From assembly GCF_049846925.1 (NCBI RefSeq), contig NZ_JBNCMT010000008.1, positions 62,001 to 126,000 of the forward strand: a DNA stretch of 64,000 bases, in the 5' to 3' direction. The notes beneath the pieces are model-generated. The model ran no database searches and was not told where the DNA came from. It worked only from the letters and a program-made list of their open reading frames with translations. Below, piece by piece: positions 49,154 through 58,127 of this stretch; within the stretch, counting starts at the first letter, position 1; each line of letters begins with the position of its first letter. A program made the translations under genes and the position numbers. This stretch comes from Brevibacillus_H sp049846925. GTDB lineage: Bacteria > Bacillota > Bacilli > Brevibacillales > Brevibacillaceae.

Positions 49154-49831
49154 TTGATCGAAGTAAAAGATGCAAGAAAAATCTCTCATTATGTAACCAA
49201 ATTGAGAATCGATGAGTTTTTACATGCGAATCTACTCGAACACATCAAACTGTTTCTCTATAAAAAGTGTGAACATATCTGTCGCTCGGATGAGAATCTG
49301 GAGTACCTTTTTTTCCTGATCGAAGGAAAGGCAAAGGTGTATTTAACATTAAAAAATGGCAAGTCGTTGCTCATTCAGTTCTACAAGCCATTAAAAGTCA
49401 TTGGAGATATCGAATTCCTTTACATGAACCACGCCAATTCCAATATTCAGGTCATCGAAGATACGTATTGTCTGGCGATTCCTATGGATATCATCCGGAA
49501 ACAGATGATCGATGATCCTGCCTTCTTGCGCTTTATGTGCTTAAGCCTTGGAGACAAGCTTTTTCGTCTGTCAAAGATCAGCTCGATAAATCTTTTGTAC
49601 CCATTGGAGAATCGGTTAGCCAGCTATATCCTTGCTCACGATGATCCCAGTCACGAAAGTTTTACTGACAGCTTAACCGAAGTTTCTGAGCTGTTAGGAA
49701 CGAGTTATCGTCATCTGCTACGGACGTTTGTGAACCTGGAGAAGCAAGGCGCCATTCGGAAGACGAGAAAATCTGTTGAAATCCTGGATAGGGGCATGTT
49801 GGAGAAATTAGCCGAGGAATTATATGAGTAA
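49154..49831 (+). CDS. Crp/Fnr-family regulator (YeiL-like)
   Basis: About 226 residues using the TTG at 49154, which has GAAGGAGGG at the right distance; the ATG at 49112 does not. It has an N-terminal cyclic-nucleotide-binding-like beta roll (LEYLFFLIEGKAKVYLTL, then LIQFYKPLKVIGDIEFL) and a C-terminal winged helix SLTEVSELLGTSYRHLLRTFVNLEKQG. The ligand is probably not cAMP, as the canonical R-S residues are not evident. Divergent to the DUF606 transporter pair. Confidence 0.9.
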   Translation: MIEVKDARKISHYVTKLRIDEFLHANLLEHIKLFLYKKCEHICRSDENLEYLFFLIEGKAKVYLTLKNGKSLLIQFYKPLKVIGDIEFLYMNHANSNIQVIEDTYCLAIPMDIIRKQMIDDPAFLRFMCLSLGDKLFRLSKISSINLLYPLENRLASYILAHDDPSHESFTDSLTEVSELLGTSYRHLLRTFVNLEKQGAIRKTRKSVEILDRGMLEKLAEELYE

Positions 49832-49937
49832 GAGGTTTTTCCCAAATTTGGCTCGTTTGTGATGGGTCTCACAACAATGAGTAAGAATTATTCTTATCAT
49901 GGTCATAGCTATTTTAAATCACAAGGAGTTGAAAGTC

Positions 49938-51032
49938 GTGTTGGATACCGTTCAGGCGAGAAGCGCCATCGTTGCTCTCCCACCACAATTTCCTGGTCTG
50001 GCAGACGTTCCCATTCAAGATATCAAGCAAATGGTCGGATTAAAAGAAGTTTACAAGCTGTCCTGCAATGAAAATCCAAGCGGCCCATCCCCCAAAGCCA
50101 TTACAGCAATGACTGAAGTGATTGGGTCCATGAATCTGTATCCCGATGCTACAGCACGAGCACTTAGAGGAATGATCGGGCGAAAAGTGAACCTTGACCC
50201 TCGCCATGTCGTACTATCTACTGGAGCAGAAGGTGGATTTCAGCTAGTGGCAGAAACATTTCTGGAAGCAGGAGATGAAGTGATCATTCCAGAGCTCACC
50301 ACCAACTGGTACAAACGCTTTACCCTTTCCATGGGTGCTGTTCCAATCATGGTTCCGCTTGCCGAGATGTCCATCGATTTTTCTGCAATACGAGAGCGAG
50401 TGACCGAACAAACCAAGATCATCGTCTTGCCGAATCCGTTTGATCCCACAGGAACATACTTTACCGAGGTGCAATTGACTCGCTTCTTGGAAAGTCTCCC
50501 ATCGTCAGTCATCGTGGCAGTGGATGAATCCTATGGAGAGTATGCTACGGCTGCTGATTATTCGTCCGCAGCGTCACTGGTAGAAAAGCATCCTCAAATA
50601 CTTGTAATCCGAACCTTTTCCAAAGCGTATGGACTGGCAGGTGCACGCATTGGTTATCTGGTCACTTCTCTGGATATCGTCGGATTTATTAATCGGATCC
50701 GTACACCGTACCAAATTAGTTCAGTAGCTCAGGCAGGAGCATTAGCAAGCTTGCAGGATGAGGAATATCTGAAAAAATGTGTCGAATGGAATGAGCGGGG
50801 AAAACAATACCTCTACGAACAGCTAAAAGAATTAAACATCACCTATACCCCTTCCCAAGCCAATTTTGTCCTCCTGGATACGGGGCGCAATGCAAGTGAG
50901 CTGTTTAATCTGCTTGCCAGAAAAGGCGTCGTAGTGCGTACAGTGGAAGGTGCTCCGACATTTCTTCGTGTTTCAGTTGGTACACAAGAAGCCCTTGAGC
51001 ACTTTGTAGCTGCAATGAAAGATTTATTATGA
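49938..51032 (+). CDS. PLP-dependent aminotransferase, HisC/threonine-decarboxylase-like
   Basis: About 364 residues from GTG 49938 (AAGGAG nine bases earlier). Class I/II fold: LSCNENPSGPSP, LYPDATARAL, NPFDPTGTYF, VAVDESYGEYAT and the PLP lysine in RTFSKAYGLAGARIGYL. Best matches histidinol-phosphate aminotransferase-type proteins; with no his operon near, a different amino acid is likely. A terminator follows. Confidence 0.9.
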   Translation: MLDTVQARSAIVALPPQFPGLADVPIQDIKQMVGLKEVYKLSCNENPSGPSPKAITAMTEVIGSMNLYPDATARALRGMIGRKVNLDPRHVVLSTGAEGGFQLVAETFLEAGDEVIIPELTTNWYKRFTLSMGAVPIMVPLAEMSIDFSAIRERVTEQTKIIVLPNPFDPTGTYFTEVQLTRFLESLPSSVIVAVDESYGEYATAADYSSAASLVEKHPQILVIRTFSKAYGLAGARIGYLVTSLDIVGFINRIRTPYQISSVAQAGALASLQDEEYLKKCVEWNERGKQYLYEQLKELNITYTPSQANFVLLDTGRNASELFNLLARKGVVVRTVEGAPTFLRVSVGTQEALEHFVAAMKDLL

Positions 51033-51056
51033 ATTGGCTTCGACACTCGAAATAGG

Positions 51057-51093
51057 AATACCCCAGACGACGAATCGTTTGGGGTATTTTTTC
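51057..51093. terminator. Intrinsic terminator after aminotransferase gene
   Basis: AATACCCCA and TGGGGTATT arms around a 14-base loop, then TTTTTCC. Confidence 0.92.
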
Positions 51094-51110
51094 CTTTTAG
51101 CTGTATGTTC

Positions 51111-51773
51111 TTATTGTTCGTTTGTGCTCTTCGCCTCTTTTAGTCGATTCAACTCTTCTTCCACTTCTCCACTTACAGCATGATCGACATAATAGTTAGT
51201 AGAAGATTTCAATCGTTGAGCTGCCTCTAATCTAGCTTCCAGAAATAGCACACGATCTTCCACAATGGCAAATTCCTTTGCGACATCTTCTGGTGAAAAA
51301 GAATGAATGGTATGAGAAATTTCTCTTACTGACTTAGCGACATTGGCTCTGGACACCAGCAACAGCCTTTTATGTTTCCAGTCCTCAAGCGTACCAGAAA
51401 GCTGAACCAATTTTTCTTGCAGTTGTGTGGTATGATTCTGAATCACATCGAATTGTTCCTGATAAATGGTTTTCTTCTTCTCTTGCAGGATCTTCTCCTG
51501 TAAGGCAATTTTGGCAACCTGTTCATCTTGCAGTTCAACCGCAAGCGCTGCCTGACGTTCCCGTTTGGCGATTACTTGCTCTGCATCTAGTATCAATGCC
51601 CTTTGTTTGTTTTCCAGAAAAAGCTGAGTTGCCAGCGCCTGTTGCCCTTTCTCAATCTCTTTTTCCAGATCGCGAATAGAACGATTCAAGCTTTGCGTCG
51701 GGTTTTCCAATTGATCAAGTAATTCGTGTGTATTCGATGATACAATGTTTTTTACTCGGTTCCAGATTCCCAT
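51111..51773 (-). CDS. pspA: PspA/IM30-family phage-shock/membrane-stress protein
   Basis: 220 residues, all helical coiled coil. N-terminal amphipathic start MGIWNRVKNIVSSN, then EQLENPTQSLNRSIRDLEKEI, the PspA/Vipp1 signature helix, and long acidic-basic coils. Binds stressed membranes and forms ESCRT-III-like rods. AGGAGGACAAATAAT precedes the ATG. It follows the 162-aa membrane gene, and likely forms an operon with it. Confidence 0.9.
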   Translation of the reverse strand: MGIWNRVKNIVSSNTHELLDQLENPTQSLNRSIRDLEKEIEKGQQALATQLFLENKQRALILDAEQVIAKRERQAALAVELQDEQVAKIALQEKILQEKKKTIYQEQFDVIQNHTTQLQEKLVQLSGTLEDWKHKRLLLVSRANVAKSVREISHTIHSFSPEDVAKEFAIVEDRVLFLEARLEAAQRLKSSTNYYVDHAVSGEVEEELNRLKEAKSTNEQ

Positions 51774-51774
51774 A

Positions 51775-52263
51775 TTATTTGTCCTCCTTTAATTGGGTGT
51801 TCTCTTTTTCCCATTGGTCTAAGAATGTTGCATTTGTTCCAGTTTGGCTTGGAATTTGAACGGCTGAAAGTGATTCCAAAGCAAAGTTGCTTCCCGCATG
51901 TTTCTGTTTTCTTTTCTTAAACCACGCAATAGCGAGAACCAGCAAACCTCCCCAGAATGCAATGGTTAGAAGGGAGCCTAGCCAAAATCCACCCCTATGA
52001 CCTTTTCCAGCGAAATGGTGTTCTCGCCCATCAGGTTGCTTCCTGATCTGATGTTTACCATCGTGCATTTGGCCTCTAATTTCCATTCGTGGACTTACTT
52101 GATCCATACCACTATGAAACTTTTGCTGAAGTTGGCTAAATTCACCCGTCATTTGTTTCATATAAGGATGCCCACTGCCGTAAAACATGGTTGCCTTTAC
52201 AGCTCCAACGATAAGAATTGCTATTACTAGGAACAGCAAACCCTTAATCCATTTTGATTTCAT
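51775..52263 (-). CDS. Membrane protein partner of PspA (162 aa)
   Basis: 162 residues; a single N-terminal signal-anchor (KGLLFLVIAILIVGAVKATM), a Met/His-rich linker and a second helix (GGFWLGSLLTIAFWGGLLVLAIAWF) then a polar C-tail. First gene of a two-gene operon with PspA one base after its stop. Histidine-rich middle (HDGKHQIRKQPDGREHHFAGKGH) may bind metal. It may be a stress sensor; function unknown. Confidence 0.75.
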   Translation of the reverse strand: MKSKWIKGLLFLVIAILIVGAVKATMFYGSGHPYMKQMTGEFSQLQQKFHSGMDQVSPRMEIRGQMHDGKHQIRKQPDGREHHFAGKGHRGGFWLGSLLTIAFWGGLLVLAIAWFKKRKQKHAGSNFALESLSAVQIPSQTGTNATFLDQWEKENTQLKEDK

Positions 52264-52331
52264 CTACCAAAACCTCCTTTGTTTTGCTTATGAAGGAAGT
52301 TTACGAGAGAATAGTGAAAGTTTGATGAAAA

Positions 52332-52358
52332 TAGAAAAAGCCTCGCACATGGCGAGGC
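52332..52358 (-). terminator. Intrinsic terminator of SLH lipoprotein gene
   Basis: GCCTCGC and GCGAGGC arms around ACATG, with TTTTT on the minus strand. Confidence 0.9.
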
Positions 52359-52378
52359 AAACTTCTTGTTCAGGCAAA

Positions 52379-54055
52379 TCAATTTGTTTCTGTATTATTT
52401 GAAGGATCATCAGTTGGGATTTCTGTATCCTCAACTGTGTCATCTGATGTAAGAATTCGGTAGAGAACAGCCGCAACCTCATCTCTTCTTGCGTTATCGA
52501 GTGGTGCAAAACGGTTTCCCGTACGTCCGTTTATCAACTGATGCTTCACTGCTGTTTGTACATAAGGCAAAGCCCAGGAAGCGATTTGATTTTTGTCAGA
52601 GTACTGAACAGGGTCTTTTTCCAACGGAAGCTGAAGAGCACGGACGAGAATCGTAATCATTTCAGCACGATTGACATTTTGATTTGGTCGGATCGTATTG
52701 TCGCTGTATCCTTTAAGCAAGCCAGCCTTCACGGCAGTTTGCATGGATTCGCTCGCCCAGCCAGGAATTTGAGCTTTATCTCTGAAATTCATATTCATCG
52801 TTTGTGGCTCAATGCCGAGCGCAGTTACAGTCATTTTCACAAATTCAGCACGTGTAATATTGTTTTGTGGTCGGAAGGTATTATCTTCATATCCATCGGT
52901 TATTCCCATTAGACGTAAACCTGTAATCTCTTCATATGCCCAATGCTCAGTTGCCACGTCAGCAAAATCTTCGACTGTCGGAGCAGTCATCATCGCCACA
53001 AGCATGGTCAACGGGCTTTGTTCTGAAAAAGATGACGCTAAATCCGGATTTTCTGCCAGCTCGCTTGTTGTGATGATATCTTCATCTGCAGGTACAGTAT
53101 AGTTTACTTCTTGATTGTAGTTCCAGAACTGATGGTCAACATGAAGCGAAACTTCCAGTGGTTTTTCGCCCAAGTCCATTGGAATGATATCTGTAGGAAC
53201 CTTCAGTTGTACCTTGGTTTGATCTTGAACAATCTCTTTTTCAGCAGAAATCCAGTACGTCATGGAGAGGTTCCCGTCCCAGCCATCAGATTTCAACTGA
53301 GTAATATCAAGCTGGCGAAGATGCTCTGCCCACGTCTTCAACTGTGTTTTCAACTCAGCAATATCAGTAGGCTCTGCCGGTGATGCTTGATCCATTGAAC
53401 GGATGAACGTCTCTAATTGCGGGAAATCGTGAATGCTGTCAAGAATAGCAGCAACCGTTTCAATCGCCTCGCTCATGTTCATATCAATGGAAACCGGTGT
53501 TGCATTTACTTTCGTACCATTTGGTAAAGTTACTTCTTCCACTGGCTGAACCTTTACATTTTTCAATGGAAGATTCACTTGCTTGATGAAGTCAAGAACG
53601 AGCTTTTCCAATTCTTTTTGGGTTTCTTCGGTAGATGTGTTTTGCTCATCCAGTGATTTCTCCATATCAAAACCGAGAAATTTCTCGTCAACACTTGACT
53701 TGACGGCTAACTTGCCATCATGAACAAACAGGTCAAATTTCGGCTCTTGCTCACTAGACCATAAATCCGATCCCATGATCAGAGCAGGGTTTTTGAAAGA
53801 AATCTCAGAATGCATTTCTTGTTTGTTCTTTTGCTGGGATTGAACGATGATCCCTTCCTTGAGCAGGGCCAGTACCAATTTGGTTTGTTCGTCCAGCTTA
53901 TCTGTAGGGACATTCGTATCCAAGCGAATGGTAGATGTAGATTCGACAGATGTTATGTCAGCACTTTTGTCAAACGCTTCTTTTAACAGAGCTGCATCCG
54001 GGGAACAGCCTGTCACAACAAGAAGCGCACAAAGCATTACGAGTAGCTTGCGCAT
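52379..54055 (-). CDS. Lipoprotein with three C-terminal SLH domains
   Basis: About 558 residues from the ATG at 54055 (GGAGAGAGGAGAAAAT before it). Signal MRKLLVMLCALLVVTGC with lipobox VTGC. A long central part of the LppX/LolA-type pattern (SVESTSTIRLDTNVPTDKLD) and three SLH repeats at the end: ADVATEHWAYEEITGL with ITRAEFVK, RDKAQIPGWASESM with VNRAEMIT, and SDKNQIASWALPYV with ARRDEVAA. The SLH repeats bind pyruvylated wall polymer, so this protein would be held both in the membrane by lipid and in the wall by SLH. Confidence 0.9.
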   Translation of the reverse strand: MRKLLVMLCALLVVTGCSPDAALLKEAFDKSADITSVESTSTIRLDTNVPTDKLDEQTKLVLALLKEGIIVQSQQKNKQEMHSEISFKNPALIMGSDLWSSEQEPKFDLFVHDGKLAVKSSVDEKFLGFDMEKSLDEQNTSTEETQKELEKLVLDFIKQVNLPLKNVKVQPVEEVTLPNGTKVNATPVSIDMNMSEAIETVAAILDSIHDFPQLETFIRSMDQASPAEPTDIAELKTQLKTWAEHLRQLDITQLKSDGWDGNLSMTYWISAEKEIVQDQTKVQLKVPTDIIPMDLGEKPLEVSLHVDHQFWNYNQEVNYTVPADEDIITTSELAENPDLASSFSEQSPLTMLVAMMTAPTVEDFADVATEHWAYEEITGLRLMGITDGYEDNTFRPQNNITRAEFVKMTVTALGIEPQTMNMNFRDKAQIPGWASESMQTAVKAGLLKGYSDNTIRPNQNVNRAEMITILVRALQLPLEKDPVQYSDKNQIASWALPYVQTAVKHQLINGRTGNRFAPLDNARRDEVAAVLYRILTSDDTVEDTEIPTDDPSNNTETN

Positions 54056-54134
54056 ATTTTCTCCTCTCTCCTTGTGAAAAATCATACAAGTGCGAGTATA
54101 GTAAAATAAGCTCCTACCCGTCCAGCAGTAACTT

Positions 54135-54656
54135 TTACCTCTGTTGAACAGAACTTCCTATGATCGGTAGCAATCCCCGATAAATATCTACTACATCTGA
54201 CATCGCCATACGAACCAAGCCACTGCTGGAAGGGGCAACGAACTCCACTACACCTTCCACAACAGGGTTCTCTTGCACTCCCCACGGGATATTTTTGCGC
54301 AAGCTATACTGTTCATAAACTCCTTTGCCAACAAAACAGACCGTCTGAGGCTTGTGGGTCTCAATCTTGCTTCTCAGTTCTTTTCTCCCCTGCTCGTATT
54401 CTTCTTTGGTGATTTCAGCAGCCTCTTTGGTCGGCCGTGCCACAATATTTGTGAAGCCGTATCCTAACTCAATCAATGTCGTGTCTTCTTCCGGTCGATA
54501 CAAGCGTGGAGTAAGTCCCGCTTGATGTAAAATTCGATAAAAACGATTATTGGGATTCGCATAGTGATGACCTGTTTCACTTGAGCGAATACTGGGGTTG
54601 AAGCCAACAAACAGGATTTTCAAGTTCGATTGAAGACGATCCGGAATCGGCCTCAT
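54135..54656 (-). CDS. mug: G/U mismatch-specific DNA glycosylase (Mug/TDG)
   Basis: 173 residues. N-terminal FVGFNPSIRSSETGHHYANPNNRFY is the Mug/TDG catalytic motif (GINPG-like with the Asn), followed by GYGFTNIVARPTKEAAE. C-terminal PSSSGLVRMAM is the second motif. Removes uracil and thymine from mismatches. GGAGGGAAAGTAA precedes; adjoins the VOC gene stop. Confidence 0.92.
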   Translation of the reverse strand: MRPIPDRLQSNLKILFVGFNPSIRSSETGHHYANPNNRFYRILHQAGLTPRLYRPEEDTTLIELGYGFTNIVARPTKEAAEITKEEYEQGRKELRSKIETHKPQTVCFVGKGVYEQYSLRKNIPWGVQENPVVEGVVEFVAPSSSGLVRMAMSDVVDIYRGLLPIIGSSVQQR

Positions 54657-55118
54657 TTACTTTCCCTCCAGAAGATACTCCCATTCATCAAAAGACAACG
54701 TATTCGTAATTTTTTTAAATTCATCAGGAACTTCTACATAGCACATTAATTCCAAACTGTTCCCATCGGGGTCATTAAAATATACGGAAGCATTCCCTTG
54801 ATATGGTCGAATGAATGGCTCTACAGAACTTCTGTTGCCAAAAGGAACTGCTTCAACCTGAATCGATGATAACCATTTTAGGGATTCCTTTAGATCTTCA
54901 TACGTTACGCGAAATGCAATATGTCGTAAAGAAGGATGGTATGGAGTTTGATGTTCATTTCCTTCCCAGAGGCCGACCCAACTCTTTCCTTCTTCAATCC
55001 AAAAGAAAGCCGTTTTCTCATCACTCCAGGCAAGTTTTAACCCTAGTTTTTTATAAAATTCTATGGAAACGTCCAAATTCTTTACTGGTAAATGTGCTTC
55101 ATACAATCCTTTTATCAT
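54657..55118 (-). CDS. VOC (glyoxalase/bleomycin-resistance) family protein
   Basis: About 153 residues (ATG 55118; MLFRKGDVE extension to 55145 also possible). Two VOC half-repeats: YEAHLPVKNLDVSIEFYKKLGLKLAWS and DPDGNSLELMCYV with the metal residue Glu. Ends FDEWEYLLEGK. Could act in thiol-drug or aldehyde resistance; substrate unknown. Ends directly at the mug start. Confidence 0.9.
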   Translation of the reverse strand: MIKGLYEAHLPVKNLDVSIEFYKKLGLKLAWSDEKTAFFWIEEGKSWVGLWEGNEHQTPYHPSLRHIAFRVTYEDLKESLKWLSSIQVEAVPFGNRSSVEPFIRPYQGNASVYFNDPDGNSLELMCYVEVPDEFKKITNTLSFDEWEYLLEGK

Positions 55119-55145
55119 TTCAACATCGCCCTTCCTGAATAACAT

Positions 55146-55511
55146 GTAATCCCAAATACTATTATCACTGAATAATTATATTTTCTTCAATAAGAGAACT
55201 TGATTCGACATGGCATAACAACCCGCTTCTTCCAGCTCACAGATCTAACTGCGAAAAGATCATCGTTGTACTGTGACTGGTGCGATCACCAATCATACCT
55301 GTGAAAAAAGGCAACACGCGTGCGCAAATCAATGTGGTGGTCAGCACCGTTGCAACTTCCCAAGACGAAAAATGGAAAGTAAAATAGTTAATAAAAAAAT
55401 TTTTAATAATAATTTCATTTGAGGATATTGTTAATTATTTTAAATAAAAAAAGGGATTTCCATAATTATTGGAATTCCCTTGATTCAATTAAAGCTCCGA
55501 ACTGCTTTTCT
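55146..55511. other. Gap with hairpin and possible gene remnant
   Basis: On the plus strand a 35-codon frame ends near 55390 with QINVVVSTVATSQDEKWKVK, preceded by a stop, which looks like the tail of a lost gene. A strong terminator lies at 55446-55481. No start or full gene is visible. Confidence 0.4.
55446..55481 (-). terminator. Intrinsic terminator of methyltransferase gene
   Basis: AAGGGATTTCCA and TGGAATTCCCTT arms (one mismatch) around TAATTAT, with a T-run on the minus strand. Confidence 0.9.
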
Positions 55512-56138
55512 TTACTTCGAAATTACAAATACTCCACCACAATGAGAAATAGGATAATATTTACATGTACAAATATTTTTTAACGCTGAGTTTATTTCAT
55601 CATACACAAAATAAAATTCGTCATTATCCCAGTAATCTGCACTCTCTTTTTGACAGATTTCAAGTTTTTCTCTCGTTTCAAAAGAAATATCCCCAATAAA
55701 TATGTTACCGTTCTCCTTGAGTAGGACTAACAGGCTGGAGAGTAACGAGATTTTTTCTCCATCTGATAAGTGGTGTAATGCATATGTGCTTACAATTGAG
55801 TCATACTTGTTTTTTAAAATTTCTTCAGGTAAACCATTTTTAATATCACATTCAATTAAATTTGCCATAGGCATCTTCGCTTTTGCAATGTTAAGCATAC
55901 TAGATGAAAAGTCTAATCCATCTATCTGGTGACCATTTTCATAGAGTTTACTTGTTAAAACACCTGTTCCAAACCCTATATCTAAAACTCTAGAGTGCTC
56001 TTTTTGCATTACTTCATTAAAGATAGTGTTTAGTATTTTTTTGTAACCAGCAAAGGGATAAAGATCATTTTCTTCACTGACCTTTACTGTTTTATCATAA
56101 TGATCTGCCCATAAATTAAATCCTTGTTTCTTTAACAC
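55512..56138 (-). CDS. Class I SAM-dependent methyltransferase
   Basis: About 208 residues from GTG 56138 (GGAGGAGCATTC upstream), which is a better start than the upstream ATG. SAM motif I VLDIGFGTGVLTSKL, then DGLDFSSSMLNIAKAKM and DSIVSTYALHHL. Resembles ubiquinone/small-molecule methyltransferases. The substrate is unknown. Stands alone. Confidence 0.9.
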   Translation of the reverse strand: MLKKQGFNLWADHYDKTVKVSEENDLYPFAGYKKILNTIFNEVMQKEHSRVLDIGFGTGVLTSKLYENGHQIDGLDFSSSMLNIAKAKMPMANLIECDIKNGLPEEILKNKYDSIVSTYALHHLSDGEKISLLSSLLVLLKENGNIFIGDISFETREKLEICQKESADYWDNDEFYFVYDEINSALKNICTCKYYPISHCGGVFVISK

Positions 56139-56311
56139 GAATGCTCCTCCAAACATATCATTTTGCGAGCATTCCATATAAACTATGAACTACTCATTTT
56201 GAACACCGATAATAACGTACATTAAATTATTTTTGAAATTTTTCATTAAAACCCCACCCTTCACTAGATTACCTATATTTTATCACAAATGTTGGAATAT
56301 TCTTCAAATCA

Positions 56312-57124
56312 TTAGAACATAACCCAATTCCCATGTTTTCGTGAATGTTGCTCCGCACGTTGCAACGTCCGAAAGGTGGTCAAGAGGATCAGTATATTGA
56401 GCACGGTCAGCACCAAAGCCATCCACCACCACATCTGGGTCACATGTCCATTCAATGCCTCCCGCAGCATGAACAGACAATAGGTCACCGGAAAGAAAAT
56501 GGACAGCAATTTCGCCCAGATCGGGAAAACCGCAGGAGGAATCCGAACGCCTCCAAACAAATCCATAGGAGAATGGAAAATATAGTAGAGAAATCCAGAG
56601 TCTCTGGAAAACAGGCAAATCGAGCAGAGAAATGCTCCCCAGATTACGGCTGAGATTGTCATGAAAGCAAGCGATAATACCAGGTACCCCCAGTTCACCT
56701 GCCCTAAATCAGCAACCAGGAGAAAGGTCAGCGCACTAAAGACAAAAAACATCCAAATGCCGTTGAACAAGGAATATACCGAACGACCGAACAAAAAGGC
56801 TATTTTGGATGCAGGAGTAAGATAAATTATTTCTAAAGTGCCTTGTCTTCTTTCCCACTCAAACGTCCATGCCGACTGTACAACGGTCCAAAACAACTGA
56901 AAAACCATAAATCCACTTACCAGAAACAACGGAATACTCCCTTCCCCAATCACTTGGGCCAAGGCAGAACCGCTTCCATCCCGGTACGGCTTCATGGCGA
57001 AGTAACTGGTGAAGAAGGTGAGTACAGGCCAGAACAACAGGGAGAAAAACACCATTTTCCCTCCCGACAGTTCACGATGCTGTTTGGCAATTTCAGCTCG
57101 AAAGGTTCTCCAGAACGGTTTCAT
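56312..57124 (-). CDS. ABC-2 type transporter permease 2
   Basis: About 270 residues from the ATG at 57124 (GGGGGAGTGCGCA). Six hydrophobic segments, WERRQGTLEIIYLTPASKIAFLFGRS typical of ABC-2 permeases. Overlaps the ATPase stop by 32 bases. Pairs with permease 1 (58128) to make one exporter. Confidence 0.88.
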   Translation of the reverse strand: MKPFWRTFRAEIAKQHRELSGGKMVFFSLLFWPVLTFFTSYFAMKPYRDGSGSALAQVIGEGSIPLFLVSGFMVFQLFWTVVQSAWTFEWERRQGTLEIIYLTPASKIAFLFGRSVYSLFNGIWMFFVFSALTFLLVADLGQVNWGYLVLSLAFMTISAVIWGAFLCSICLFSRDSGFLYYIFHSPMDLFGGVRIPPAVFPIWAKLLSIFFPVTYCLFMLREALNGHVTQMWWWMALVLTVLNILILLTTFRTLQRAEQHSRKHGNWVMF

Positions 57125-58115
57125 TGCGCACTCCCCCTTCCGACAGCATGATGATGGCATCCTCCAGGGAAGGCTTTTGAATCGTGAAATGGATAACTTG
57201 TAAGCCCTGCTGAATAAACCAGGACAACAGCTTCGAGACCAACTGTTCTGCTTGGGGTGTTTTGATTTGCAGCCTTGTCAAATCATCTGTGTTTTTATCA
57301 GCAATAACCGCCTCTTCGGAAAGATGAAACAAATGGCAAAGCTGATGCTTGCGTCGATCTTCCCAACCAGTAACATCAATTTGAATTGTTTGGTAGCCTG
57401 CTGTCTTTCGTATGACTTCTGCAGGAGAATCACAAAGGATCAGTTCTCCTTTATTGATGACATAGACTCGATCACACAGTTCTTCTACTTCTTGCAAATA
57501 GTGGCTGGTTAACAAAATTCCTCGTCCCTGTTCTTTTGCCAGCTTGCGAATCAATTGCCGTAGATGACGGGCGATCGGCGCATCCAGTCCGAGAGTTGGT
57601 TCATCGAGCAGGAGATAATCCGGTTGATTGATCAGTCCTCGTGCAATTTGCAGACGTTGCTTCATCCCTTTGGAATACCGTTCTACTGGTGTGTCCTTCG
57701 CTTCATTCAGCCCAACTTCATCCAGTAAATACTCGACACGCTCCTTGATTTCTGAATCATTCAAACCATACAAACGGCCGAAATAGTGTAGATTTTCTCG
57801 TCCAGTCAAACGCATGTAGAGCATCCTCTCGCCACCAGCGATCATGTTAATTCTTTCTTGTATTTGCTTTCTATGTGAAATGATATCTAGTCCATCTACA
57901 GTAATGGAACCCTCTGTAGGCTCTAACAGGGTGGAGATCATTTTGATCGTCGTTGTTTTGCCCGCACCGTTTAACCCTAACAGACCGACAATCTCTCCTT
58001 GATGAAGTTCCATACTGAGTTTTTTCACCGCTTCGACCTGTTTCTTTTCCGAGCGAAACCAGCCTCGTTTTTCCTTGGTCTCATATACTTTCCTCACAGC
58101 ATCTACGTTAATCAT
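57093..58115 (-). CDS. ABC transporter ATP-binding protein
   Basis: 340 residues. Walker A LLGLNGAGKTTTIKM, signature YSKGMKQRL, Walker B YLLLDEPTLGLD, then H-loop LLTSHYLQEV. A C-terminal extension of about 90 residues is present, like the drug-export class (DrrA/NatA). GGAGGGGATATGT before the ATG. Confidence 0.96.
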   Translation of the reverse strand: MINVDAVRKVYETKEKRGWFRSEKKQVEAVKKLSMELHQGEIVGLLGLNGAGKTTTIKMISTLLEPTEGSITVDGLDIISHRKQIQERINMIAGGERMLYMRLTGRENLHYFGRLYGLNDSEIKERVEYLLDEVGLNEAKDTPVERYSKGMKQRLQIARGLINQPDYLLLDEPTLGLDAPIARHLRQLIRKLAKEQGRGILLTSHYLQEVEELCDRVYVINKGELILCDSPAEVIRKTAGYQTIQIDVTGWEDRRKHQLCHLFHLSEEAVIADKNTDDLTRLQIKTPQAEQLVSKLLSWFIQQGLQVIHFTIQKPSLEDAIIMLSEGGVRNETVLENLSS

Positions 58116-58127
58116 ACATATCCCCTC

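Noticed and set aside
55290..55390. 35-codon frame ending STVATSQDEKWKVK
   Set aside because: Stop codon precedes it and no start fits; possibly the tail of a lost gene, too short to name.
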